The notes: a model not told the origin generated them from the letters alone. A stretch of DNA of 64,000 nt from Streptomyces zhaozhouensis (GCF_900230195.1 NZ_OCNE01000001.1:496001-560000); one strand, 5' to 3'; shown: positions 1 through 9,335, counted from the stretch's first letter. Program-made: numbers and translations.

Positions 1-1009
1 GCCCCATCCGCACCGTCCGGTAGGGCAGGTCGTCGCCCCGTGTGATCCGTTCGTGCAGCAGCCGCATCGCCTCCCGGGCGATGCCCCGCTTGTCCGGCGC
101 GACGGTCGTCAGCGGCGGGTTGCAGTACCGCGCCTCGTCCGTGCCGTCGAAGCCGACCACGGCCAGGTCCTCGGGCACCCGCAGCCCCCGTTCCAGCGCC
201 GCGTGCACCGCCCCGACCGCCAGCATGTCGTTGAACGCGAAGACCGCGTCCGGCGGCGCCGGGCCGTCCAGCAGCGCGCCGACCGCCGCGGCGCCCTCGG
301 CGCGGGTGTAGTGGTCGACCCGCGGGGCCAGTTCGGCGTCGAGGGGCACCCCGGCCTCCTCCAGCGCGGCGCGGTACCCCGCGATCCGCCGGTGGCTGTT
401 CTCCGTCCCCGCGGCCGGTGACTCCCCCACCGCCGCGACCCTCCGGCGTCCCAGCGCCAGCAGGTGCGCGACGGCCTCCCGCGCCGCCCCCTCGTTGTCC
501 ACGATCACCAGGTCGCCGGGGCCCCGGTCGCCCTGCTCGCCGAGCAGCGCCAGCGGGCGGCCGGCCGCGTGCGCGGCGACCTCGTCGGCGGCCAGCGCCT
601 GCGGGTAGAAGACCAGCCCGTCGGTCGGCGTCGGCCCGTAGCCGGCCAGCGCGCGGCGCTCCAACTCGCCGTCGCCTTTGGTCTGTTCGATCAGCACCGT
701 CCAGCCGAGCGCGGCGGCCTCGTCCATCAGCAGCCGGGCCAGCTCGGCGAAGTAGGAGTTGTCGATGGTGGGGATGGCGAGCGAGACGACGCCCGAGCGG
801 CCGGCCCGCAGGTTGCGGGCCGAGGAGTTCGGCACATAGCCGATCCGTTCGATGGTCTCCAGGACGCGCCGGCGGGTGGCGTCGGAGACGTTGGGGGCAC
901 CGCGCACCACGTTGGAGACCGTCATCACCGACACACCGGCGAGCGTGGCGACGTCCCTCAACGAAGGCCGCCCCCCGGGCCGGGGGCCTCCCGCAGCTTC
1001 ACGTGGCAT
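1..1009 (-). CDS. LacI-family transcriptional regulator (3' end cut by window edge)
   Basis: DNA-binding repressor expected to sense a sugar and control the divergent ABC operon starting at 1168. Reading leftwards from ATG 1009, residues 17-37 (LRDVATLAGVSVMTVSNVVRG) form the classic LacI helix-turn-helix. The segment near positions 100-260 encodes the ligand-domain motif FAFNDMLAVGA and VGFDGTDEARY, as in the GalR/LacI sensor domain. About 336 codons are present without a stop, so only the last few residues lie off the window. There is no clear Shine-Dalgarno; a CATACT hexamer (1021-1016) lies 6 bases before the ATG, so the mRNA may be leaderless. The family is certain; the effector sugar is not known. 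Confidence 0.9.
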   Translation of the reverse strand, partial: MPREAAGGPRPGGRPSLRDVATLAGVSVMTVSNVVRGAPNVSDATRRRVLETIERIGYVPNSSARNLRAGRSGVVSLAIPTIDNSYFAELARLLMDEAAALGWTVLIEQTKGDGELERRALAGYGPTPTDGLVFYPQALAADEVAAHAAGRPLALLGEQGDRGPGDLVIVDNEGAAREAVAHLLALGRRRVAAVGESPAAGTENSHRRIAGYRAALEEAGVPLDAELAPRVDHYTRAEGAAAVGALLDGPAPPDAVFAFNDMLAVGAVHAALERGLRVPEDLAVVGFDGTDEARYCNPPLTTVAPDKRGIAREAMRLLHERITRGDDLPYRTVRMG

Positions 1010-1063
1010 GGCGCCAGTATGACGCGAAACAAACAAGCCCGGTGAGGGGGGTTTACAAGCCAA

Positions 1064-1077
1064 GTTTAACGTTACAC
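1064..1077. promoter_or_regulatory. LacI-type operator candidate
   Basis: GTTTAACGTTACAC is an inverted repeat around a central CG with one mismatched pair; its core TAACGTTA is perfect. The central CG is typical of LacI-family operators. It lies between the divergent LacI gene and the ABC operon. Confidence 0.6.
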
Positions 1078-1167
1078 ACTCGGGCGAAGTCCAGTCTCAG
1101 GACGTGCGACCCGGACGCCCCGAGGCGTCCGCCCGCCGTCGTCCTCGAATCCCGCACGAGGCCCGAC

Positions 1168-2490
1168 ATGCCGCGACACATCCGCAACCCCGCGCCCGCC
1201 CCCCGACCCTCCCGCCGGACCGTGCTCGGCCTGGCCGCCACCGGACTGGTGGCCGCCGGCTGCGGCGGCGGGGGAGGTGGTCCCGGAATGGCCGCCTCCT
1301 GGTGGGGCGACCCCGGCCTCAACGACGCCCTCGACGACGCGGTCGGCGCCTTCCGCGAGGCCGGCGCCGGACGACCGCGCGTCCACTCGGAGTTCCTGCC
1401 CTGGGACGGGTACTGGGACAAGCTCGCCACCCGCACCGCCGGCGGTGACACCCCCGACCTGATGATGCAGGCCGCCACCTATCTCCCCGAGTACGTGGGC
1501 CGGGGCGCGCTGCGCCCGCTCGACCCCTACCTCGGCGACGCGCTGCGCCTGGACGACGTCGACGCCAGCGCCCGTTCCACCGGCGGCTACCGGGGCAGGA
1601 CCTACGCGGTCGTGGCCGCCACCAACGCGCTGACCGTGATCGCCGACCGGGGGCTGCTGCGCGGGGTCACCGGCCGCGACCTGCCGGACGACCGCGCCTG
1701 GACCTGGGACGACCTGGAGGAGCTGGCCGGCGAGGTGCACCGCGCCTCGGACGGGGAGGTCTTCGGCCTCCAGGACGGCGGCGGCGACCTGATGGCCTTC
1801 CAGCTCTTCGTGCGCCAGCGCGGGCGCGAACTCTTCGACGAGGAGGACCGGTTGGCCTTCCCTGTCGACTGGCTGGCCGAGTGGCTGGCGCTGTGGCAGC
1901 GGCTGCGCGAGCGGGGCGCGGCGCCGCCGCCCGACATGACGGCCGAGAGCGTCAACATGCTGGCACAGAGCCCGATGGTGCGTGGCCGGGCCGCGATGAC
2001 CTTCGCCTGGACCCAGGACATCGGCTCCCACGCCTCGCTGCGCGAGGCCGAGTACGCCGCGCTGCTGCCGCCGGGACCGTCCCGGAGCGCGCCGGGCGAG
2101 CCCCGTCCCGGGCTGTGGATCAACGCGGCCAGCCTGTGGTCGGTCGCCGCCGAGACCCGGCACGCGGACGTGGCGGTGGAGCTGGTGGACTTCCTGGTCA
2201 ACGACCCGGCGGCCGAGGAGCTGCTGGGCACCCGGCTTGGCACCCCGCCGCGCGCCGACGCCCGCGCGCGGGCGCGGGAGGGCGCCGACCCGGTGACCCG
2301 GGTCTCGCTGGACTACATGGACCTGGTCGCCGCGTACTCCACGCCGCTGCCCCGGGTGTGGCCGCTCGGCTTCACCGAGCTGCGCTCGGAGTTCAACCGC
2401 TACAACCAGGACGTCGGCTTCGGCCTGCGCTCCCCCGAGGCGGCGGCCGACGCCTACTACGACTACGCGGCGGGGGTGGTCGGGGCATGA
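1168..2490 (+). CDS. Extracellular solute-binding lipoprotein of a carbohydrate ABC importer
   Basis: Captures a sugar outside the membrane and delivers it to the two permeases encoded next. The 440-residue protein starts with a twin-arginine-like motif (SRRTVLG, residues 15-21), a hydrophobic stretch and a Cys at residue 32 after VAAG, a slightly unusual lipobox for lipid anchoring. The rest resembles family 1 solute-binding proteins (NALTVIADRGLL, FAWTQDIGSH, PGLWINAASLWSVAAET). ATG 1168 is chosen because upstream in-frame sequence belongs to the promoter region and the signal peptide begins here. Its stop overlaps the ATG of the first permease (ATGA). Regulation by the divergent LacI protein is inferred. 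The substrate is not predictable. Confidence 0.88.
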   Translation: MPRHIRNPAPAPRPSRRTVLGLAATGLVAAGCGGGGGGPGMAASWWGDPGLNDALDDAVGAFREAGAGRPRVHSEFLPWDGYWDKLATRTAGGDTPDLMMQAATYLPEYVGRGALRPLDPYLGDALRLDDVDASARSTGGYRGRTYAVVAATNALTVIADRGLLRGVTGRDLPDDRAWTWDDLEELAGEVHRASDGEVFGLQDGGGDLMAFQLFVRQRGRELFDEEDRLAFPVDWLAEWLALWQRLRERGAAPPPDMTAESVNMLAQSPMVRGRAAMTFAWTQDIGSHASLREAEYAALLPPGPSRSAPGEPRPGLWINAASLWSVAAETRHADVAVELVDFLVNDPAAEELLGTRLGTPPRADARARAREGADPVTRVSLDYMDLVAAYSTPLPRVWPLGFTELRSEFNRYNQDVGFGLRSPEAAADAYYDYAAGVVGA

Positions 2491-3413
2491 GCGCGTCCCC
2501 CCGCACCCGCGCCCGCACCCGCACCCGCCATCGGCACAACGGCTGGGGCTACCTCTTCCTGGCGCCCTGGCTGGTCGGCTTCTTCCTGCTGGTCCTGGGT
2601 CCGATGGTCGCCTCGCTCGCGCTGTCGTTCACGGACTTCAACCTCTTCGACCCGCCGCGGTGGATCGGTCTGGACAACTACAGCCAGGCGTTCTTCGACG
2701 ACGAGCGGTTCTGGAACGCGCTGCGCGTCACCTTCACCTATGTCTTCGCCTCGGTGCCCGCGCGGCTGGCGTTCGCGCTGGCCGTGGCGATGCTGCTCAA
2801 CCGGGGCGTGCGCGGGCTGCGGGTCTACCGCGCGGTCTACTATCTGCCGTCGCTGCTGGGCGGCAGCGTCGCCATCGCGGTGCTGTGGCGGCAGCTGTTC
2901 GGCTCCGACGGGCTGCTCAACCACTTCCTGTCGTGGTTCGGCGCGGACACCGGGCACTCCTGGATCGCCGACCCCGACACCTCGCTGCTGACCATGATCG
3001 TGCTGGCCGCCTGGCAGTTCGGCTCGCCGATGATCATCTTCCTGGCGGGGCTGCGGCAGATCCCGCGGGAGCTGTACGAGGCGGCGGAGCTGGACGGCGC
3101 CGGGCCGATCGCGCGGTTCCGCGCGGTGACGCTGCCGCTGCTGAGCCCGTTGATCTTCTTCAACCTGCTGCTCCAGGTGATCGGCGCGTTCCAGGCGTTC
3201 ACCCCGGCCTACGTGGTGAGCAACGGCACCGGCGGTCCCTCGGACTCGACGCTCTTCTACACCCTCTACCTGTACGAGGAGGGGTTCACCCAGTTCCACA
3301 TGGGCTACGCGTCGGCGCTCGCCTGGGTGCTCTTCGCGGTGATCGCGGTCTTCTCGGCGATCGCCTTCCTCTCGTCCAGGTACTGGGTCCACTACGCGGA
3401 CGTGAGGAGCTGA
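2487..3413 (+). CDS. ABC sugar permease, MalF/UgpA-like
   Basis: First inner-membrane permease of the sugar importer. The 308-residue protein has an Arg-rich cytoplasmic start, then about six membrane segments beginning GYLFLAPWLVGFFLLVLGPM. The cytoplasmic EAA loop that contacts the ATPase is at about residue 197 (EAAELDGAGPIARFRAVTLP). ATG overlaps the stop of the binding-protein gene by four bases, so translation is probably coupled. No ATPase is encoded in this operon; as is common in Streptomyces, a shared MsiK-type ATPase elsewhere probably powers it. Confidence 0.9.
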   Translation: MSASPRTRARTRTRHRHNGWGYLFLAPWLVGFFLLVLGPMVASLALSFTDFNLFDPPRWIGLDNYSQAFFDDERFWNALRVTFTYVFASVPARLAFALAVAMLLNRGVRGLRVYRAVYYLPSLLGGSVAIAVLWRQLFGSDGLLNHFLSWFGADTGHSWIADPDTSLLTMIVLAAWQFGSPMIIFLAGLRQIPRELYEAAELDGAGPIARFRAVTLPLLSPLIFFNLLLQVIGAFQAFTPAYVVSNGTGGPSDSTLFYTLYLYEEGFTQFHMGYASALAWVLFAVIAVFSAIAFLSSRYWVHYADVRS

Positions 3414-3416
3414 CCG

Positions 3417-4277
3417 ATGTCCGTGCTCAACCGCCCCGCCGGCACCACGGCACCGTCCTGGCGCCGCTTCGCGCTGCACGCGGCGCTCGCCGCCGGCGCG
3501 TTCGTCACCGTCTACCCGCTGCTGTGGATGACGGGCAGCTCGCTGAAGCCGGAGAACGAGATCTTCGGCGGCTCCTCACCGGTCCCCGGCAACCCGACCA
3601 CCGAGCACTACACGGAGGGCTGGAGCGCCGGTGGCGACTTCGGTACGTACTTCCTCAACTCGCTGACCATCTCGGTGCTCGCCGTGATCGGCAACGTCCT
3701 CGCCTGTTCGATGGCGGCCTACGCCTTCGCGCGGCTGGACTTCCGGTTCCGCAAGCTGTGGTTCGCGCTGATGCTGGCCACGATCATGCTGCCGTACCAC
3801 GCGGTGCTGATCCCGCAGTACTTCCTCTTCCACGAGCTGGGCTGGATCAACACGATCCTGCCGCTGGTGATCCCGAAGTTCCTGGCCACGGACGCGTTCT
3901 TCGTCTTCCTGATGGTGCAGTTCATCCGCTCGCTGCCGCCCGAGCTGGACCAGGCCGCGGCGATCGACGGCTGCAACCCGTTCCAGACCTACCGGCGCCT
4001 GATCTTCCCGCTGCTGCGGCCGGCGCTGGTGACCACGGCCGCCTTCACGTTCATCTGGACCTACGAGGACTTCTTCAGCCAGCTGGTCTACCTCAACGAC
4101 AGCAGCCAGTACACGGTCCCGCTGGGGCTGCGGATGTTCCTCAACTCGATGGGCGACTCCAGCTACGGCCAGCTGTTCGCCATGTCCGTCCTGACCGTGC
4201 TGCCGGTCTTCGTGCTCTTCGTCCTCTTCCAGAAGCACCTGGTCGAGGGCATCTCGACCGGCTCGGTCAAGGGCTGA
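3417..4277 (+). CDS. ABC sugar permease, MalG/UgpE-like
   Basis: Second permease subunit, 286 residues, about six membrane segments (first HAALAAGAFVTVYPLLWMTGSSLK). The EAA-like loop is at about residue 178 (QAAAIDGCNPFQTYRRLIFPLL). It starts three bases after the stop of the previous permease and is followed 23 bases later by the FAD oxidoreductase, so all four genes form one operon. The pair of permeases without an ATPase fits the CUT1 carbohydrate class. Confidence 0.9.
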   Translation: MSVLNRPAGTTAPSWRRFALHAALAAGAFVTVYPLLWMTGSSLKPENEIFGGSSPVPGNPTTEHYTEGWSAGGDFGTYFLNSLTISVLAVIGNVLACSMAAYAFARLDFRFRKLWFALMLATIMLPYHAVLIPQYFLFHELGWINTILPLVIPKFLATDAFFVFLMVQFIRSLPPELDQAAAIDGCNPFQTYRRLIFPLLRPALVTTAAFTFIWTYEDFFSQLVYLNDSSQYTVPLGLRMFLNSMGDSSYGQLFAMSVLTVLPVFVLFVLFQKHLVEGISTGSVKG

Positions 4278-4300
4278 ACCCTCCCAAGGAGACACTCCCC

Positions 4301-6649
4301 ATGCACCACCTCACCGAGAACCACGACGTCGTCGTCTGCGGCGGCGGCCTGGCGGGCCTGAGCGCCGCCGTCGCGGCGGCGCGCCACGGCTCCCGCACCT
4401 GCCTGGTGCAGGACCGCCCCGTCCTCGGCGGCAACAGCTCGTCCGAGATCCGGGTGGTGCCGCGCGGCGCCGCCATCTACCACGCGTACGCCCGCGAGAC
4501 GGGCGTCGTCTCCGAGCTGCTGGCGGCCGAACGCGCCGCCAACCACGAGGAGATCTTCGAGAACGGCTGGACCAACGGCGTCTGGGACCTCGTCCAGTAC
4601 GACCTGGTGATGAACACCCCGGGACTGACGCTGCATCTCAACACCTCCGTCACCGGCGTCGACGTCGCCGGCGGGCGGATCACCTCGGTCACCGCCCGCA
4701 CCGCCCACGCCGAGACCGAACTGACGCTGACCGGCGACGTGTTCGTCGACTGCACCGGCGACGGCGTGGTGGCCGACCTGGCCGGCTGCGAGTGGCGGAT
4801 GGGCACCGAGGGCGCCGACGAGTTCGACGAGCCGCACGCGCCGCCGGCCGCCAACGACAACGTGATGGGCTCCTCCATCCACTTCAAGACCCGGGACGTC
4901 GGCTACCCGGTCGCGTTCGAACCGCCGTCCTGGGCCGTCGAGTACGACGACGCCTCGTTCTTCTACCGGGGCGGCCGGCGGCCCAGCACGCTGCGCGGCG
5001 GCTTCTGGTGGATCGAGATCGGCGTGCCGTGGCACACCATCCGCGACAACGAGCGCATCCGCCACGAGCTGACCCGGCACGCGCTCGGCGTCTGGGACTG
5101 GATCAAGAACAAGGACCCGAAGCTGAGGGAGCGGGCCGCCACCTACGCGTTGGACTGGATCGGCCAACTGCCGGGCAAGCGGGAGAGCCGCCGGATCATG
5201 GGCCAGCACCTGATGACCGAGCACGACCTGCGGCGTGCCGAGCCGTTCGAGGACGAGATCGCCTACGGCGGCTGGAACATCGACCTGCACACCCCCGGCG
5301 GGCTGCTCGCCCCGACCAGCGAGCCGACGGCCGCCGAGGGCCACGACCCGTCGGCGTCGGCGGCGGTGGCCGCCTACGTCGGGCCGTTCGGCATCCCGCT
5401 GCGCAGCCTGACCGCCAAGGACGTGGACAACCTGCTGATGGCCGGCCGGAACGTGAGCGCCACCCATGTGGCGCTCGGCTCCGTGCGGGTGCAGAACACC
5501 ACGGCGCTGATGGGCCAGGCCGCCGGCACGGCCGCCGCGGTCGCGGTGCGCCGCGGGCTGACGGCGGCGCGGGTGCCGGCGGAGGCCGTCGACGAGGTGC
5601 AGCAGACGCTGCTGCGGGACGGCTGCTTCCTGCCGAACGTCCTCAACACCGACGCCGACGACCTCGCCCGCCGGGCGCGCGCCGTCCAGGCCAGCTCGGA
5701 GGCGGTGCTGCACGGCGCGGGACCGCACGACCCGTGGCGCGCGGAGGGCTGGGACCGCCGCCGGAAGTTCGGGCCCGACGACCCGGCCGACGAGCTGACG
5801 GCCCGCCGGGGCCAGTGGATCGGCGCCGAGGTCGCCGACGGCCGCTTCACGCTGCGCGAGATCGAGGTGTGCCTGAGCAACGACGGGGACGAGGAACGCG
5901 AGGTCGCCGTCTCGCTGCTGCCCGTCGACCACATCTGGGACTACCGCGTCGACCGGGAGCCGCTGGCCACCACCACGCTGCGGGTGCCGCCGGGCCGGCA
6001 CCACTGGCTCCCGTGGCGGCCCGAGCTGGGGGGCGCGGCGGCGGCCGAGGCGTTGCCCGGCACCGGCCACCGCTATCTGCGGCTGGACCTGGCGGCCACG
6101 CCCGGGGTGCGCTGGCACACGGCCAGCCGCGTCGAGCCGGGCCATGTCAGCGCGTTCCAGATGGCCAGCGGCCAGTTGCGCCGCTTCCGCGACGGGGTCA
6201 CCGCCGCGTTCCGCGTCTCCCCGCCGCAGCGCTGCTACGGCCCGGGGAACGTGCTCAGCGGCGAGACCAGGCCGCACCGCTCGGTGAACCTCTGGCGCTC
6301 CGACCCGGCGGTGCCGCTGCCGCAGTGGGTGGCCGCGGAGTGGGACGAACCGGTCGCGCTGCGCACGGTCCAGCTGACGTTCGCCGGTCACCTGATCCGG
6401 GACTACGAGGTGTACGGCCCGTTCTACCGGGACCCGCAGTGCGCCCGCGACTACACGGTCGAGGTCACCGAGGCGGCCCCCGGCGAACCCGCCGAGTGGC
6501 GGCCGGTGGTGACGGTGACCGGCAACCACCAGCCGCGCCGCCGCCACGAGCTGCCGGAGCCGGTGCGGGCGCGCCGGGTGCGGGTGGTCGTCCAGGCCAC
6601 GAACGGCGACCCGTCGGCCGCCCTGTACGAACTCCGCTGCTACGGCTGA
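4301..6649 (+). CDS. FAD-dependent oxidoreductase with C-terminal discoidin-like domain
   Basis: Large flavoprotein (782 residues) ending the sugar ABC operon. The N-terminus has the dinucleotide motif CGGGLAGLSAA (residues 13-23) followed by DRPVLGGNSSSEIRV, as in the FAD_oxidored family often annotated as xanthan-lyase-like. A second nucleotide-site segment (NLLMAGRNVSATHVALGSVRVQNTTALMG in pieces, about residue 375-405) closes the flavin domain. From about residue 500 there are beta-rich segments, and residues 615-782 look like an F5/8 type C or galactose-binding sandwich (RDYEVYGPFYRDPQ, RARRVRVVVQATNGD). A good Shine-Dalgarno (AAGGAG) precedes ATG 4301. No signal peptide, so it probably acts inside the cell on the imported carbohydrate. 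The reaction is unknown. Confidence 0.82.
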   Translation: MHHLTENHDVVVCGGGLAGLSAAVAAARHGSRTCLVQDRPVLGGNSSSEIRVVPRGAAIYHAYARETGVVSELLAAERAANHEEIFENGWTNGVWDLVQYDLVMNTPGLTLHLNTSVTGVDVAGGRITSVTARTAHAETELTLTGDVFVDCTGDGVVADLAGCEWRMGTEGADEFDEPHAPPAANDNVMGSSIHFKTRDVGYPVAFEPPSWAVEYDDASFFYRGGRRPSTLRGGFWWIEIGVPWHTIRDNERIRHELTRHALGVWDWIKNKDPKLRERAATYALDWIGQLPGKRESRRIMGQHLMTEHDLRRAEPFEDEIAYGGWNIDLHTPGGLLAPTSEPTAAEGHDPSASAAVAAYVGPFGIPLRSLTAKDVDNLLMAGRNVSATHVALGSVRVQNTTALMGQAAGTAAAVAVRRGLTAARVPAEAVDEVQQTLLRDGCFLPNVLNTDADDLARRARAVQASSEAVLHGAGPHDPWRAEGWDRRRKFGPDDPADELTARRGQWIGAEVADGRFTLREIEVCLSNDGDEEREVAVSLLPVDHIWDYRVDREPLATTTLRVPPGRHHWLPWRPELGGAAAAEALPGTGHRYLRLDLAATPGVRWHTASRVEPGHVSAFQMASGQLRRFRDGVTAAFRVSPPQRCYGPGNVLSGETRPHRSVNLWRSDPAVPLPQWVAAEWDEPVALRTVQLTFAGHLIRDYEVYGPFYRDPQCARDYTVEVTEAAPGEPAEWRPVVTVTGNHQPRRRHELPEPVRARRVRVVVQATNGDPSAALYELRCYG

Positions 6650-6666
6650 CCGCCGGCCCGCATCCG

Positions 6667-6907
6667 ACAACCCATCCGGGCCGGCGCGGCACCGTGGTCG
6701 TCTTTCCCCCCGCCACGGATGCACCGCGCAGTTCCCCGCGCCCCTCAAGCCGCCCACCGGCAGAGCAGGGGCGCGGGGAACGGCGCGAGCAACCCACCAC
6801 CGGGGCGCAGACGACAACCCACCCAACCACCAAGCTCCGTAGTCGACCAACCCCCGCCACCCAGCATTCGCGCAGTTCCCCGCGCCCCCAAACCGCCCAC
6901 CGGGGCG
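6667..6907. repeat. Streptomyces intergenic palindromic repeat, copy A
   Basis: The 305-base gap between the convergent FAD oxidoreductase and Rsm22 genes is filled by a repeat shared with copies at 16665, 28831 and 32529. Arms GTTCCCCGCGCCCCT (6731-6745) and its exact complement (6767-6781) form a 15-bp stem with a 21-base loop. A further half-copy GCGCAGTTCCCCGCG starts at 6870. The flank GGCACCGTGGTCG and the motif GACGACAACCCACC are also shared. It may serve as a bidirectional terminator, although there is no U-tract. Confidence 0.8.
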
Positions 6908-6954
6908 CGGATTACAGACGCCGCCGCCCGTCCGGCAAGGACACCGTCGCCGGG

Positions 6955-7947
6955 TCAGCCGCCCGGCAGGGCGTACGGGTCGCCCCACGCCGTGTCCCGA
7001 GCCAGCCGGTAGGCCTCCGTGCCGTGCCGCTTGGTGACGGTACGGGCCTTGGTCGTGCCGTCCGGGAGGCACAGGTCGAGCAGCACCTGCCCCTTCCGCT
7101 GCCGGGGGCGACGGATCACCCGCGGCTCTCCCCCGCCGGTGTCCGCCGGGTCGCGGAAGGCCGCGACATAGGAGAACTTCTCGTCCTCGTAGGGCAGTTC
7201 GCCCCCCTTGACCCGCCGGTGCAGCGCGGAACGGTTGACCCGGGTGCCGAAGTGGCACCAGTCCTCGCCGGCGGTCAGCGGGCAGCTCGCGCCGTGCGGG
7301 CACGGCGCGAGCACCGTGAGGCCGGCGGCCAGCAGCTGGTCTCTGGCGGCGCGCACCCGCAGATAGCCGTCCGGGGTGCCAGGCTCCACCAGCACCACGG
7401 CCCGCCCGGCGGCGGCCACCGCCTCGACCGCGGCCTCCCGTTGGGCCTCGGGCAGCTCGCCCAGCACATAGGAGACGGTGACCAGTTCGGCCGCGGGCAG
7501 CTCGGCGCCGATGGCGTGCCGGCGCCACTCCGCGGCGCGCACGGCCGGCGGCGCGGCCGGCGCCCCGGCCAGCTCGCGGCCGAGGTCGAGCGCGGGGCCC
7601 GCCCTGTCGAGCACCAGGGTCGGGCGCGCGGCCGGCCAGGCCCCCGCGGCGGCCCAGGTCGCGGCGCCGGTCCCGCCGCCCAGGTCGAGGTGGCTGTCCG
7701 GGGTCCAGTCCGGGAGCCTGGCCGCGAAGGCGGCCAGCGCGGCCGAGACCGCCTCGAAGGTGGCCGGCATCCGGTAGGCGGCGTAGGCGACGGCGTCGGC
7801 CCGGTCGCGCAGTTCCGGCGCCGGGCCCGGGGCGGCGCCCCGGTACCCGGCCATCAGCCGCTCGACGGCGCCCGCCGCGCGGCGCGGCGGCAGCCCGGCG
7901 AGCAGCCCTTCGAGCGAGGCCCGCAGTTGGTCGGAGGTGCTGGTCAC
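6955..7947 (-). CDS. Rsm22-family (small ribosomal subunit) methyltransferase
   Basis: Predicted SAM-dependent methyltransferase of the Rsm22 family, related to mitoribosome small-subunit assembly factors. The 330-residue protein has a SAM-binding motif LDLGGGTGAATW near residue 86 and the Rsm22 cysteine cluster at about residues 213-235 (PCPHGASCP then WCHFGTRVNRSALHRRVKGG), which in the family binds metal or an Fe-S cluster. The ending KFSYVAAFRD and PRQRKGQV is also typical. The GTG start at 7947 overlaps the stop of the upstream exporter gene (GTGA), so the two are co-translated. Target RNA is not established for bacteria as far as I know. Confidence 0.86.
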   Translation of the reverse strand: MTSTSDQLRASLEGLLAGLPPRRAAGAVERLMAGYRGAAPGPAPELRDRADAVAYAAYRMPATFEAVSAALAAFAARLPDWTPDSHLDLGGGTGAATWAAAGAWPAARPTLVLDRAGPALDLGRELAGAPAAPPAVRAAEWRRHAIGAELPAAELVTVSYVLGELPEAQREAAVEAVAAAGRAVVLVEPGTPDGYLRVRAARDQLLAAGLTVLAPCPHGASCPLTAGEDWCHFGTRVNRSALHRRVKGGELPYEDEKFSYVAAFRDPADTGGGEPRVIRRPRQRKGQVLLDLCLPDGTTKARTVTKRHGTEAYRLARDTAWGDPYALPGG

Positions 7948-9305
7948 CCGGGAAGTGTAGGCCGGGCGGCGGACCGCTTCGGCCGGCACATCGTGACGTA
8001 GCACAGGGCTCCGGCGAGCACCGCGACCAGCTGGACCACGGCCATCGGCACGGCGGTGTGCTCCCCGGCGACGCCCACCAGCGGGGAGGCGACCGCGCCG
8101 ATGAAGAACTGGAACGCGCCCAGCAGCGCGGAGGCCGCGCCCGCCGCGTGCGGCGCCCGGTCCAGCCCCTCGGAGTTGGCGTTGGGCAGCACCAGCGGCA
8201 TGGAGCCCATCAGGAAGAAGAGGCCGACGGAGATCGCCAGCAGGTTCGCCTCGCCGAAGACGCCGGTCGTCATCACCAGCAGCGCGACGGCGGAGAGGGT
8301 GATCATGCCGAGCCCGATCGACATGGTGCGGTGCACCGGGACGCGGCCGACCAGGATCTTCCCGTTGACCTGGCTCATCAGCACCAGGGCCACGGAGTTG
8401 GCCATGAAGACCATGCTGTAGGTCTGCGGCGAGGCCCCGTAGATCTCCTGCACCACGAACGGCGAGGCCGCGACGTAGGCGAAGAGCGCGGCGAAGACCA
8501 GGCTGCCGACCAGCAGGTGGCCGGTGAAGACGCGGTCCTTGAAGAGCCCGCCCATGGCGCGCAGCGCGGCCGGCACGCCGCCGCTCTGGCGACGCTCGGG
8601 CGGCAGGGTCTCGGGAAGCCAGCGGATGACCACGAAGATCAGCACCACGCCGGTGCCGGCGAGCACCAGGAAGATCCCGCGCCAGTCCGTCACCCGCATC
8701 AACTGGCCGCCGAAGACGGGCGCGAGGATCGGCGCCACGCCGGAGACCAGCATCAGGGTGGAGAAGAACCGCGCCATCGCGACCCCGGAGTACAGGTCGC
8801 GGACGACGGCCCGCGCGATCACGACACCGGCCGAGCCGGCCAGGCCCTGCACGAACCGGCAGGCCGTCAGGACCTCGACGGTCGGCGCGAACGCGCAGGC
8901 GACGGAGGCGACCACGTAGCAGGCCATGCCGGCGATCAGCGGCCAACGGCGGCCGAGCTGGTCGCTCATCGGCCCCACGATGAGCTGGCCGAGGCCGAGG
9001 CCCAACAGGCAGGCGGTGAGCGTGAGCTGGATGGTGGCGGCGCCGGTGCCCAGCGAGTCGGCGACCTCCGGCAGCGCCGGCAGGTACATGTCGATGGAGA
9101 GCGGCGGCAGGGCCGAGAGGCTGCCCAGGATCAGGACGATTAGCAGCCCCGCCTTGCGGCGCTTGCTGAGCTGCGGGGTGGGGAGCGGAGGAGGAAGGGA
9201 GGGCGTGGATATCCCGGGGGTGGCTCCGGTGGATATCTCGGTGGCGTTGGGGGGACGAACGTCGGAACCTGGTACGGCCGTTGGGCTCTGGCCGAGCTGA
9301 GTCAT
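7944..9305 (-). CDS. Bcr/CflA-family multidrug efflux MFS transporter
   Basis: Proton-driven exporter, 453 residues, about twelve membrane segments. Diagnostic Bcr/CflA signatures are LSIDMYLPALPEVADSLG after the first segment and MSDQLGRRWPLIAG as motif A. The first 45 residues are a Pro/Thr-rich cytoplasmic tail not needed in the family. ATG 9305 follows a GGAGAGG ribosome site. The stop overlaps the start of the Rsm22 gene. A small palindrome immediately upstream (9317-9335) suggests repression by an unlinked regulator. Substrate not predictable. Confidence 0.88.
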   Translation of the reverse strand: MTQLGQSPTAVPGSDVRPPNATEISTGATPGISTPSLPPPLPTPQLSKRRKAGLLIVLILGSLSALPPLSIDMYLPALPEVADSLGTGAATIQLTLTACLLGLGLGQLIVGPMSDQLGRRWPLIAGMACYVVASVACAFAPTVEVLTACRFVQGLAGSAGVVIARAVVRDLYSGVAMARFFSTLMLVSGVAPILAPVFGGQLMRVTDWRGIFLVLAGTGVVLIFVVIRWLPETLPPERRQSGGVPAALRAMGGLFKDRVFTGHLLVGSLVFAALFAYVAASPFVVQEIYGASPQTYSMVFMANSVALVLMSQVNGKILVGRVPVHRTMSIGLGMITLSAVALLVMTTGVFGEANLLAISVGLFFLMGSMPLVLPNANSEGLDRAPHAAGAASALLGAFQFFIGAVASPLVGVAGEHTAVPMAVVQLVAVLAGALCYVTMCRPKRSAARPTLPG

Positions 9306-9316
9306 GCACCTCTCCG

Positions 9317-9335
9317 GGAATCGTTAGGACGATCC
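9317..9335. promoter_or_regulatory. Palindromic operator candidate upstream of the Bcr/CflA gene
   Basis: ATCGT-TAGG-ACGAT, extended to GGAATCGT...ACGATCC with one extra base in one arm, lies 12 bases before the start codon, between promoter and ribosome site. Its regulator is not encoded next to it. Confidence 0.4.

Noticed and set aside
1141..1165. TCGAATCCCGC resembling the T-arm of a tRNA
   Set aside because: No acceptor, D or anticodon stems can be folded around it.
4163..7528. Open frame of about 1121 codons on the minus strand antisense to the FAD oxidoreductase
   Set aside because: Low-complexity Ala/Gly/Arg composition and no start signal. The plus-strand frame has FAD motifs and a Shine-Dalgarno.
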